Of a stretch of DNA of 64,000 nt, positions 20,985 through 32,109 are shown piece by piece. Source of the DNA: Macrostomum hystrix (lineage: Eukaryota; Platyhelminthes; Macrostomidae); NCBI GenBank assembly GCA_950097015.1, contig CATNEN010000030.1, positions 4,635,001-4,699,000 of the forward strand, read 5' to 3'. The translations under genes and the position numbers were made by a program. How positions within the stretch are numbered: position 1 is the first letter of the stretch; each line of letters begins with the position of its first letter. The notes beneath the pieces were generated by a model. The model saw nothing but the letters and a program-made list of their open reading frames with translations. It ran no database searches and had not been told where the DNA came from.

Positions 20985-22397
20985 TCACCTTCTGGTCTCA
21001 AGCTGAGTGAATAAAGGGAATAAAGGGAATTAAATTAGCACACAAGTACGAGCTACGCTAATACACCAGTACACAGGAGTTGCGATTACACTAGCTGGGC
21101 TATTTACGTCTCAAACTTTACTAACAAAAGTTAAAAAAATCGAAACGCAGCCCCAAAAGCTGCTGTTGTCAACTCTCTCCAAAAAAGGTGGAATACTCCT
21201 TTTCAATTTCAAAAGGCCATTGTTAAGAATTACTGTCTAGATAAAAGAATAAAATATCAAAATTTAGCTTCACAACCGTTAGTAGGTCATTGTTCCTGGT
21301 TGTTCTAATTAGCACTCGTCTGTTTCTAGGGAATCTAAACTCTTCAGACATCTACAGTGTATATATCGACTGCGTTAAAGCGTTGAAATACTCGCTGTCT
21401 GCAGAAGTCTAGTTACTCTCTATGCAGTTTGTCTGTTCACCTCTACACTGCATCCAAAGAAACTTTTAGAGAGTTTAACACAAATAATTGTAGCACACAA
21501 AGCAGCGCGTTAATTTAATAACAGCACTAACAGCATTTGAAACTACGTGCATCATATTTTGATCCATGCAATTTTCTTAGCTAAAAATAGTTATATTTCT
21601 CGTGCAAAAGTTTTTAAATATAACACCAACAGAAAAAAGAAAAAATACGAGTATTATATTTGCGGTAACTAAGACAGAAGCATTGATTTTTTCTGTTCGT
21701 CATTTAAAATTTTCGGGAAAAGGCAAGATCTAATAGAATTTTAAAATAGAAATTTGCGAACGATAAAACTCTGGCAGCGGTTCACACATTCATTCTCTTA
21801 GTTGCGCGCTGAATAAATCCGATATAACCGATTGTTCGGCTGTTAGCAGTTTGATTGCTTCGTGTATTGTGGAACAAAGCATCTTTGTAGAATGAAGGAC
21901 CACGTGCAGTAAGCACAACTTGTGTTAATCTTTTGCGAGCACGCATAGGACACTTAATATAAGTTAGCTGTGAGATATATACTCGTACAAAGCAAGTCTA
22001 AGGTCGGGTATACCAGGAAAGAAAAGTATAGAATGCAACTCGAAATGATATTTCAAGAATCAAATAGTCTACGATGGTAGTTTATACGAGTATAATATTT
22101 GTAAATAAGTTATATGCATTATACATGTTAAGTGATAATCAATGTGCAGTTATAGGGACGCCAAAAACTAATCTTATTTTCGGGTACTGGCACACTTTTC
22201 AATCACTTCGAAAATGTTTAACATGTGGAAAGTATAATTTTTTATAGAATAACAAATAGGCGGGCCACCGAAAAAGGAAAATCGGACAAAGAGCTTCTGA
22301 AAACTATGTAAATTGTACATTTTCAGTTAATTTTTAATCACTGCGAGCTGAAATCGTTCTTAGAGTAGATTCATACACCGATTGAATGGAGAGACAG
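20985..22397. other. Intergenic AT-rich stretch, no gene seen
   Basis: No convincing open frames, repeats or RNA genes, apart from short GAATAAAGG duplications at 21008-21030 that may serve as poly(A) signals for the Rab-like gene. Confidence 0.5.
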
Positions 22398-22427
22398 CGC
22401 ACGGCTTTTGAGTGCTCAAAAGCCGTG
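22398..22427. other. Perfect 14-bp-arm hairpin
   Basis: GCACGGCTTTTGAG, TG, CTCAAAAGCCGTGC: both arms pair without mismatch around a 2-base loop. No U-run follows as in a bacterial terminator. It lies 11 bp from the foldback element on its right. Confidence 0.9.
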
Positions 22428-22438
22428 CTTCTATCACA

Positions 22439-22652
22439 TTGACGAATGGTTTGGACACTCTGCATAATCGATAATCAATCAGTGGGTTGGACCATAGACA
22501 GCGTGCAATAATACACCATTATCTGCATGCTGACGGTTGTATAACTGCATTTTTGTCAACAAACGCTGACTGGAGCAATGCTCGTATTGCACGCTATGGT
22601 AAATCCTGGCATTATTTTGTCTCAGCTAGTGTCCAAACCATTCGTCAATGGA
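22439..22652. mobile_element. Nested foldback (MITE-like) element
   Basis: The outer arms begin CATTGACGAATGGTTTGG and return as CCAAACCATTCGTCAATG at 22632-22650; about 22 bp pair perfectly. A second inner pair, CCATAGACAGCGTGCAATA and TATTGCACGCTATGG, is nested between them with one 3-base insertion. About 210 bp overall and non-coding. I see no unambiguous flanking target duplication. Confidence 0.75.
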
Positions 22653-23057
22653 ATTTGTTAAATTCCGAATCAGCTACCAGCTAAATATAAAATAAAATCA
22701 GCTGGGGTAACGTAATTTAGCCTTAAGCATTGCAAATAAGATTCTTGGTCTACGTTAAGGTTTTTAGTTTAGGTGTTTTAGTTCTTCAGCTATGTGGAAA
22801 TTCAGTAGGAAAATAAGCTTCTTTTATACTGTTCACTAGCCAATCAGAAAAATGAAAGAACTTTTTTGTGTCGTTCACAATATAAACGAAGTGGACAATT
22901 AATGCGTTCATGATATTCTGAAGGCTCTCGTTAGAACAGAGCGGGAATCTGGAAGTGACGCAGGATTTTTTCTCGGATAATAACGACGACGCCATACTCA
23001 GTGAAGACGAGAAGGGCGAGAACGGTGCAAGAGCGATTAAAATGTTTTAGTTCCGAT

Positions 23058-26000
23058 TTATTTGTACTTGTTGATGCGTCGCAGTTGTATGTAGCAGAGA
23101 GTAAGGAAGAACAATGTGATGAGCAGCATTCCGAGCTCGTTGCTCCACAAGTCCCAAGGTGTCGAGTAGGCGATTTTCTGGTCGCTCAACACCACGTAAC
23201 CTTCTTTGCTACAAAGATAAGAGAGTTAAAGCTCTGTGATTTTCGTTAGGGATTGGAATAAAGAAATATTTTGGTGAGTCAGCATCGTCAAGTGGTGACT
23301 ATTTTGAAAAAAAGTGTGTGAAAATTTAAACTTAATTTAATTCACAAATCAGTCTTAGAATTAGCTTTTTAGGCCTAAATAAAACTGTAGTAGTTAGGTA
23401 ATTTCTTTCGTTTCGTTTTTCATCTAGCTCGTAAATGCCTACTTACCAGGTCCTGGTCAAATTTGTCGTGTTGTGCGATGGGCAAAACTCTAAACCGACG
23501 AACTCGTTAGCTGAGAGGCCAGAGTAAGCGTAGTTAAACAATGACAGGTATTTGCACCAAGATAGCCAGTCGCCCATCGAGCCGATGTTCATTAGGAACC
23601 CACCGAACACCATCATGAACACATAGATGATTGAAATGAAGATGTTGGCAATGCCGAACACGGAAACGGAGGCCGATACAAAAAAGGCTACTCCACAGGC
23701 GCCACAGGTTGTAAGCACCAGGTTCAGCTCGTAAAAGAAAAATGCACCGGCTGACAGCTTCAACTTGGCCATAAAGTAAACTATAGGCATAAACAGAAGA
23801 ACAGGCAGTGTCTTAATAGGTAACATGTCGCAGAATATCTTGGCCAGGAAGTACACTGAAACCCGGTAGAAGCCTGATGAGTTCTCGTGAATGAAGATAA
23901 CTCGCTCCTTTATAAAGACTTCCACAGCTCCGAGATTAACAAACACCATCTGGAGCAGGAGAAAGAAAAACAGACCCTGGCGATTCTGGATTCCGGACTC
24001 CAGAGAGGTGTCCAGGTTGAAGAAAACGGTACCCAAACTGATGGCGAAAAACAGGTAAACCACAAGTTGGATGACCGAGCTCTGTGGATTTCTGAACAGG
24101 TTCAGTCCCGTCCGCCACGACACCCACAGAATCTGAAAACCAGGGATTCGATCGGACTACTTTTGATAGGCTGTCTTTCATTGAAATTCAAATACAAGAC
24201 GTCTAGAAATTCTTTTCTAAGAAGCATTCGAAAAGACGAAAAAAATATTTTACCTGGTTCCAGACGCTTGTTGGATAATCCACGCGAGGGACTTTCTTCC
24301 CTTTAAATTCGATCGAGGCGCCCTCTCTGCTTAAAGAGTGCAGACAGATGTTGTCCACCTGCTCGTTAACACATTTGGCTTGAGCAGACTGGCTCCAAGC
24401 CTCTATCAGGCGATGGCTGATAGCCTCGCTCTTTGTCTTCAGCTCATCAGTATCAACTATGCTGTCGTTGTTTGCCTCTGGAAACAGTGCGTTTTTTAAT
24501 ATGGGATATTACCAAAGATCGATAAGCGATGATCACGAATGCATAGAACACTTACAAATATGAAAATAGTTTAAATTACGAGTATTATTTTGCACTTTTT
24601 TATCTTTCACATCAAGATCCTGTAAACTGAAAGCGAATGATCAATATCAAAGTAGGAGTCTCACTGTCTTCCAGATTCTCCCGACTGCCCTTCCTCGAGA
24701 GTATCTCGCCGTGAACCATGTCCATGAAGAAATCTGGCGGACTGTTGTGGGCCTCACATTGAAAACCTGCATGTCATGATGTAGTATTCAATTTTTTAGT
24801 TTATTTCTTTATTTTACTACCACAAACTTTATTAAAATCAAAAGACAAAAATATCCACAAAATTATTGTACATTGTGCTTCCAACATAGAAGAAACGATT
24901 ATACAGGGATACAAAGATATCGAAGATTACTCCGAGCGTTCACGCGATCGCAAAAGAGCTTATAAAAACCAGGAGCAAGTCCCAATAAGAAAAACATTTT
25001 CTATTCTGGCATGTCGCATGACAGTACAGAGGGCTTTCATAAAACTTTCAATGTCCGTTTCAGTTTCAGTTTCATAGAACTTTCATGTCAAAGCTTTGCA
25101 CCATAAGTTGCTCCAAAGGAAGAATCTGAAAGAATCTGGGGCAACTTATGGGGGCAAAGCATTGAGCATTCCAGAGCCACCAAGGCTTGCATGGGTTTAG
25201 CAGCTTTAGCGGAACTATGGCAAGCCTCTTTCTCTCATTTTATTTTTAAACGAATGTTACGATGATATTGCCAATCCACACATGAGATTGATAAAGCAGT
25301 CGTCATCATCAGTTTTCAAAACTTAAAAACAAAAAGGTTACAATGATTCACCGATGCGAGCGAAGTAGTCAAGCGGATCGTTTTCAGCTCTGCCGTGATA
25401 TACAACACTGCCAGCCACCACCAGTGTGAGGTTGTCAAAGAGCCGGTAGATGGAATACTTTGGCTGGTGAATGGAAAATATAATAGTTCGGCCAGAGTTT
25501 GCAAGCATCTTCAGAGTACGAATGACCGAGCCAGCTGTGAAGGCATCCAGTCCCGTCGTAGGCTCGTCGAGGAACAGCACAGGTGGGTCGGTTATCAGCT
25601 CCATGCCTATGTTAGTCCGCTTGCGCTCGCCACCAGAGACTCCACGGATCAGTTCTGTGCCGATCTTGGAGTCAGCGACCTTTTTGTTGTAAGAGTGAGT
25701 GAGGTTTTTTGATACAGTCCATTAATATTATTAGGTATCATCAATATCATTAATATGAATAGGTATCATTAATGTCATTAATATCAATAATATTATAAGT
25801 TTCTTAAATCCGAGTTTACAATGTGAGCTATTGTCATAGAAATGATGACACTAAAATAACTTCATAGAAGTATAGTTTTCCTTTACTTAACCTGATTATT
25901 GTAGAGTATTAAAAAACCTCGATAGATTTTCTAACCCAACTATGCCTCCATATACATCAGACATGCACAGTTGGCTAATTAAAAATTATACCTTCGTTAG

Positions 26001-27802
26001 TCCTAGCTCCTTAATGACACCATCCACCTTTTCCTTCCGCGCGCGAGCTGATGTATTCCCCGGTAAGCGGAGGGCGGCCGAGAAACTGAGATTCTCACGG
26101 ACTGTGAGAGTACCCATCACAATGTCGTCTTGCACCACGTAGCCAGACATGCACTTAAAGTTATCTGGCTGTTCAGCTCCATCAACCAACACTTCACCCC
26201 GCAGATATTGCGGGTCTTTGCGACCTGCCAGAACGTCAAGAAGGCTGCTCTTGCCGCTACCAGTCGGACCCATAATTGCATTAAGGCCGGGACGCATTAT
26301 TCCGCTAAAAGATGCACGCAATTATAAAATAATAATTAAATACAAAAACATTGTCTGTCGAGGCTTTATACAGCAGTAAGTATTGATATTTAATCTATTG
26401 ACTTACTATTCGATTTTTAGGACCTAATATTTCTATTTGGGATCTTGCTATTAGACTTTTATTATCCGTATATTACATGTAATTGACTTACGCTTATTCC
26501 TGACATTCGCTCAGGGATAAACAAAAATGCGTTGATAAGTGCAGAATTAAAGTGATAAATCTAATATGCTTTTTTAACTAAGGATCATCTATATGATTTG
26601 AACGTCAGGGCTTTAAAGTTCGTTTCGATTAAATAAATGTATCATTTTCCAACAAAATCTTCTTTCAAACTTACCTGATTCCGTTCAGAACAACCTTTTT
26701 TTCAGCCTTGCTCCAAGGAAAGCGCTTGACCATGACCTCATAGTTTATTTTCCTGAATGTAATCACCGACCCCGGTCGACTGCTGGAAGACCTGCGCAGA
26801 CCAAGAGAATTCAAGTCTGGGTCAACCACTGATAAGCCTCCTCCACAGTTTACACCACCATCGTTGTGCATAGGTCGGTAGCGGGACGAATGTTTTGAAA
26901 CAACTGGCTGTGGACTGCTCAGGTCGCCATTCGACACAGAGAGCTCGCGGCTATAGCAGGCCTCTGGCTGTTGCTCTTCACGCATGTGAGATGGCGGTGC
27001 GCTAAGATCCAACGTCACAGAACCGGCATTTCCGGAGTCAGACTTGCGATAGGAGATGGTAGGGGGTCGACCACTGCTGCCGCCACCATTTGTTAGTGGC
27101 TGGCGTGGCGTGGATTTTTGATGACCTCTGCTAAAACCGATATCATTAGAAGAAGACGCTGATGCTGCTTCCGCCGCTTTCGCTTCTTTTAGTGAGCCTT
27201 GGCTCGCAGATAGGAGGGGCTCATCCTTAACACCTTGGCGCTGTCTAGTGGGCAGGAACTGTTCCTTGATGAACTGGCCGGCCTGTGATGAATATAATTG
27301 AGTGCTCAGATTCTCGGATGCCTTATTCCTAAAAAACTATGAGTTTACATGGTTGTTCTTTTGATCGAAAGTGCATGCTAGTTTAGCCGTGATCTTATCG
27401 TTATCCTTAAATAGTGAAGTGTTTTATTTAAGTCACGAGTAACACAGGATGGAAAGGTAAATGTATTCCGAGTGCTAGCTTTTACTCTATACTAGAGCTG
27501 AAATATCTAAAAAATTGATGATGTTCTTGTGCCGTGTAATAGACGTCCATACGTTCAGGCACTGCCTATCTAAATATGACACTTACAACATGGTCAATAT
27601 GGCCAGCAGCTGCAGCTGCAGCTACAGCTGCAACGCGCATTGAACGTGGCGATGGCGGGGACCCAGAGCGTCGAGGTCGTGTTGGCTGTTGCTTGTGCTG
27701 CTGCTGCTCGGATTCGTGATACACGTGACCCCACCCAGGTGGCGATGATTGTCGCCTGATCGCTCGGTCAAGGGAGTTGTACTTGTGCGTTGACGAAGCC
27801 AT
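23058..27802 (-). CDS. ABCG2-like half transporter
   Basis: ATP-driven efflux half transporter that works as a dimer in membranes. Eight minus-strand exons: 27802-27587, 27282-26675, 26304-25992, 25679-25352, 24766-24665, 24477-24254, 24132-23447 and 23208-23058. All are GT-AG and close to an exact 875-aa frame. The nucleotide-binding domain has Walker A GPTGSGKS (about 287-294), Q-loop YVVQDD, signature VSGGERKR, Walker B VLFLDEP, D-loop TTGLDA and switch SIHQP. Then comes the ABCG linker (CEAHNSPPDFFMDMV) and six hydrophobic segments from LNLFRNP onwards. The external loop NTTNLTRTC keeps a Cys and N-glycosylation sequons, and the protein ends LRRINKYK. The Ser/Gln-rich first ~250 residues exceed the ~60 residues usual before the ABC domain in ABCG2. 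Order and local sequence match ABCG2 closely; one-to-one orthology is not proven. Confidence 0.95.
25088..25165. ncRNA. miRNA-precursor-sized hairpin in an ABCG intron
   Basis: TCAAAGCTTTGC, ACCATAAGTTGCTCC and, on the other side, GGGGCAACTTATGGGGGC, AAAGCATTGA form arms of about 34 bases, with one bulge and a few mismatches, around a ~23-base purine-rich loop. The size resembles a pre-miRNA, but a small foldback transposon would look the same. Strand is undetermined. Confidence 0.3.
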
Positions 27803-28627
27803 GCATTTGCGAACAGCGCGCTCCGTCGCTGACTCTTAATTTTGTATCTATATTTACTTTCTTGCTTTATTTGGTAAAGTCTAAGCGATAACATGCCGAG
27901 TTGAGCAGAGGCTAAATCTGCTGCTCTTTCTTATTCTCAACTTTAAGTCCTTAAGTAGCAAAAAAATATAGAGCTCTGCTGTTAGTTAGCACAATGCCTC
28001 CATACATCGCTTTACCTCTCTCTCTTAGTTCTTTAAAGAAAAAGAAGCAGCAGTCTTGGGCATTGGCTGGCCATTCTGCTTAGCTCTAACAAATTGAGAG
28101 TAAGTTCACCTGAGTTCTCCGAAAAGTAAACTGCAGAGCGAAGGCTCCTGGTCCGCCCGGTTAAAGCCCCTCCTCGCAGAGAACTGCGTTTGTATGCCCG
28201 ACTCATACTGAATTTTCGCTATGTGGGACGAAGGAAGAGATCATCGGAGTGATGACAAAAGACGCGAGTGTCGTATTGTGTGAACAGCTTCTGTGCATTT
28301 TGCAAGCCACTGTACAGCATTACGAAAAAAAAGACATTCATTTGAAACAAATTTCATTTTAAGAATTTTACCAGATTCACTCTTCTTCCAGAAAAGCAAC
28401 ATGATGCTTCAATTCATCACTTATTTGAGGCGCATGGTTAATGCATCGATGCATCTTAAAGGCCTTAATTCAGAACCAGGCTCATTTAAAGAGGTGTTTA
28501 AATAGCCTATCTTTTGCATCATGTTAATATGAGCTTTAATTGCGCAATAAAGCCTTCATAAAGTATCACTCAGTGTATTAGTACAGATGGTTTTTCAATA
28601 AAATATTCGGTACTTTTTGGTACTGAC

Positions 28628-28921
28628 CTCAGTAAATTTAGCTACCACCTCCTGCTGTCCAGGATTTCCGTGGCCGCTACGTCGGTTGCTGCTGCTCCCG
28701 GAAAAGCTGGCGCCAGCATTACCGCTGTTGGTGCTGCTGCCCAAATTAGGCTCCTCAGCAACACCTACGGTTGTGGTGGAGCTGGTCGGAGCTGCGCCGA
28801 CGCCGACACCACCACTGATGATATCTATACTCTGATGACCACCCAGTGGTGACAGCTTAGCTCCAAGAGTCTCCTGAGTCATCACTTGATATTTCAGAGG
28901 GCTACGGCTGCGTGAAATCAT
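28628..28921 (-). CDS. Candidate alternative first exon of the ABCG2-like gene
   Basis: Minus-strand open frame starting ATG at 28921: 98 codons rich in Ser, Gly and Thr, ending KFTE at a GTCAGT donor. It ends in phase 0, exactly as the downstream first exon (27802-27587) does. It can therefore be joined either directly to the exon starting at 27282, as an alternative N-terminus, or to an AG just upstream of 27802 (SATERAVRKC reading into the ATG). An AG acceptor in front (28926) means it could also be internal. Codon third positions are GC-rich, as in the other exons of this gene. Coding status is likely, membership inferred. Confidence 0.5.
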
Positions 28922-28925
28922 TTCC

Positions 28926-29740
28926 CTGTCGAATAATTGGGTGGTGAGATCTGAATGAGCAAATGAAAAGGGAATCAAAATTTGGCATTAATAACCAAAA
29001 AAGTAATGGTTTTATATGTAAACGTTCAAAAGCAATCTGCTATACAGAATTATTAACGCACACCACAGTAAAGCTCATGTACAAAATCTAGGACTTTAAT
29101 AAAATACATGCACATTTCTAATACAGCTTACATATTCAATGAGCTTTAACCGCGAAGCTATGTTGAAAATAGGCACAAAGTCAAGTGGTTTCAAAACAGT
29201 GATAAAAGTGCTTAACATCGGAAACATTCAAATTAATTTTATGACGTGCGAGTATAATGTGGTACAAAGCAAGTCTCGTCTTCATTACTTTCAATGCTAA
29301 CTACGAGTAATTGTCATAGAGTAGGAAATCAGACAAGTTTGAATCGTTGTCTCGTCATGCCCAATTGAGACTTAAAGTTGCACCCTGCATTTTTGTCAAG
29401 GATGAATAAAGTAACGCATATATCTTCTATATAGTAGTCCTTGATTTTAGCCTATTAACCTTTTAATGAGTTAATTTAAAAGTTGTGAAAAGAACGATAA
29501 CATACGAGCCGCATATACTGAAGGTGAGCAACGATAGACTAGGTCGAAAATTTGAAATTTGGAAAGTTTTACACGTGGACTATTGCATCGCAATAACGCA
29601 AGACTAAAAATAAAATGTAATAAAAATAAAAATAAAAGGTTATAAAAAGCGCATGTTGCTATGGAAGCGAAAGTTGGCTACATCGCAGCTGTTTCTCGAA
29701 CCTCTGTCATCTGTGTTATGTATTATGCTAGTAACTCTGT
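28926..29740. other. Intergenic stretch between ABCG exon and LINE remnant
   Basis: AT-rich with several poly-A/T runs. No open frame, RNA gene or repeat array supported. Confidence 0.5.
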
Positions 29741-31430
29741 TCATTCTCCAACCTCTTGAACAATCAAGTAGAAGACCTTGTCTGATGCACTTAATAATTC
29801 AAAGTTTTTGACTATGTTGGAAATTTCAGCTGTAAATTTTTCCCGATTATTTTTGTACCTGTCCCTTTTTAATCTAAAAAGAAAACGGATTTCGTTCTCT
29901 ACCTCAGCCTGGCACTTTGAGCCGATCCTGCATTCGTATTCTACTCTTGGTCTGGCTGTTCTCTGTGTCTCGCAGACCAGCTTGTGGTTACTGAGTCGAA
30001 ACGCAGCGAGTGCCTGTCTATGCTTTGGCAGCGATAACCTTTCCAAATATTTTTCCGTAGAATGCAAAGTTTTAAATGTGTAGTAGAAATGGCTTAGCTA
30101 GAAGGATTTTTCAATCCGCTATCTCCAATAGGCTGCGAATTGTGCCTTAAAGTTGGATTTGTGGTTTCTAGGCGCCCTTGTCTAATTCCTTTTTGAATTG
30201 TTAAGCATTACTTCACTGTTCATCTTTGCAGCTATTCCAACATCAATGAAAGCTGGGTCGTTCACAATCCTAGCAATAATTGAGTTCGGACGTTTTCGTT
30301 GCTGCATCGAAAGTGCACTCTTTCAAAAAGGTTACGGTCCCAGGGTCTTCGTTTCCAGGAGGTAAAAGCCCCCCATGTTTCGGAGGCGTTTGACAAAAAT
30401 GCAGTCAATCATGGCTGTGCAAAACTGTTCTAGCTGACTAAACCTACTGGTTCCGAAACCTGCAAGTTTCCTTAAAAATGAAACCCGACATCCACATACT
30501 TTACTAGTCTCTATTGCATGGGTGTTCACTGTTCCCTTTGAGTAAATGTGAAACCCAGATACTTCCAGCTCTCCACAGATTCCAAGAATTTCCCTTGTAG
30601 AATTTCCTATAATGGAGCTTTTCTTAGATACATTGTAGTTGACTTGTTTTGTTTTCTGCAAATTTATTTGCAGTCGGAAGGAATGACAGTATTCAGAGAC
30701 TTTGTCGAGACCTTTTTGAATTTTGATCCTCTCCAAATGTCTCGAGATCGTCAAAGTACAGCAGATTGTTAATTAGGTTGCCGTTGACTTGAGTATGGCT
30801 ATCAAACGCCGAATTTAGTGCTGAGCTCAATGGGTTTATGTATAATGAGAATAACAGAGGAGAGAGGGGGCAGCCTTGTCCCACCCCATTAAAAATGCTA
30901 TGCTCCTCCGTGGCCAACCCTTCGGAAACTTTAATTTAAAATTTGGCTCCCGAGTACATGCTCTCTATTGACCTTGATAATTTCGGGGTTCACATCAAGC
31001 CCATCAAGCCATTCAAATATTATGGTGTGATCCACCTGTGGTGCGCTTCTTCTTTTGTCTGGATCAACTCTCTTCAGTCCTGTTCAAAACCCTTTGACTG
31101 TGTTTAATAAAGTCATTTTGTTTACACTGTCGTTGATATCTTGGCCCTTGAGCTTCCTCAGTTGTTTTGCATTTCCTAACTACTTCGTTGTATTATGAGG
31201 CTGGCGATTTATCACTTAGGGACCGCCTTTTATTCCTCGCAACGTGTTTTATTTATTTGCCTAGAGACCTGAGGGTGGCATCCCTCTCTAATCCAGAATT
31301 TATTGGAGATTATGGGCTTGACTGGTTGCACTGGAGCTGATGGCTTCAATAGGCACGTCAGGTTCAAAGACAGCTGCTCAATATCAGATTTCTCGTTTAT
31401 GTCTATGGATAAGAGACTCTCCACTAGACT
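29741..31430 (-). pseudogene. Non-LTR retrotransposon reverse transcriptase, decayed
   Basis: Minus-strand fragments in order: an inter-domain linker with NKFWIREGCHPQ (31424-31230); VDHTIIFEWLDGL, from the first part of the RT fold; then MYSGAKF, an in-frame stop, and IKVSEGL; the RT core GVGQGCPLSPLLFSLYINPL and LLYFDDL (30917-30693). After a frameshift come DKVSEYCHSF and LQINLQKTK (30754-30332) and a C-terminal end with HRQALAAFRLSNHKL (30067-29741). The catalytic box is YFDD where LINEs usually have YADD. Stops and frame changes show it is dead, and the endonuclease is missing. The clade (CR1/Jockey-like versus other) is not resolved. Confidence 0.88.
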
Positions 31431-31699
31431 TAGATTTTCATGTATACACTAAGCCTCGGCCTGAGAAATGCGTCCTCGGACTTTATTTTCCGTAGCCACA
31501 CTGAGAAAAGGAGGAGAAAATATAGCTTTTTGCAGACCATTTGATCCTTCGAGCATTCGATTTAATCCACAGTGGCAAAATCCACTGCTAGATTCACAGC
31601 AGTCAATTTATTTACCAGCAGTGACTATGGAAGACGAATTAGATCTTGTGTTAGAATATTAAAAAAATGAAGACTTCCGCTGCAACTAATCCTTCAGGT

Positions 31700-32109
31700 A
31701 TTAGTAATCGATTCGCTATACCCTATCGACTGAGGATATACAGGAGAAGCTGGATGCTGCAATTCCACCGAATACTCGAATGAAGGAACTATAGGCAGTA
31801 AAAATTTTCGACCAGTGGTTCGAGCAGCAACACAATCAAATTCTGAGCGGTGATACAACAGGCCTTTTCGTGTTGAAGGAGCGGCATGAATGGAGTGCCA
31901 GTGAGTGGAACTATCTATTAAAGATGTTCATGCTCGAAGTACGAAAAGTCGATGGTACTAAATACAAATCTACGACTCTTAAGGACATATTTTCTATGAT
32001 GCAGCACTATCTGCAGCACACGCTCAAGAAAGAACTAAATCTCAAGAAGGACGCTGCGTGCAAAGATGCAAGAGTGGCATTGGACGCTGCCATGAAAGAT
32101 GCTACTTGA
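31700..32109 (+). pseudogene. Crypton-like tyrosine recombinase N-domain remnant
   Basis: Reads EKLDAAIPPNTRMKEL, a stop, AVKIFDQWFEQQHN, then WNYLLKMFMLEVRKVDGTKY and TLKDIFSMMQHYLQ, ending LDAAMKDAT and a stop. The pattern of AIPxNT, WAVxxFxxW, a long helix, then xFxxEVRKxDGxxYxxxTLxxIxxxxQxYL is that of the N-terminal domain shared by metazoan Cryptons and their domesticated descendants (ZMYM2/QRICH1/KCTD1-type). The stop at about 31790 replaces the usual Trp codon position. The catalytic R-H-R-Y half is not seen. An upstream frame (31468-31662) may be the same element's leader. Confidence 0.7.

Noticed and set aside
22487-22684. 65-codon plus frame
   Set aside because: Lies inside the foldback element and contains its pairing arms; not a gene.
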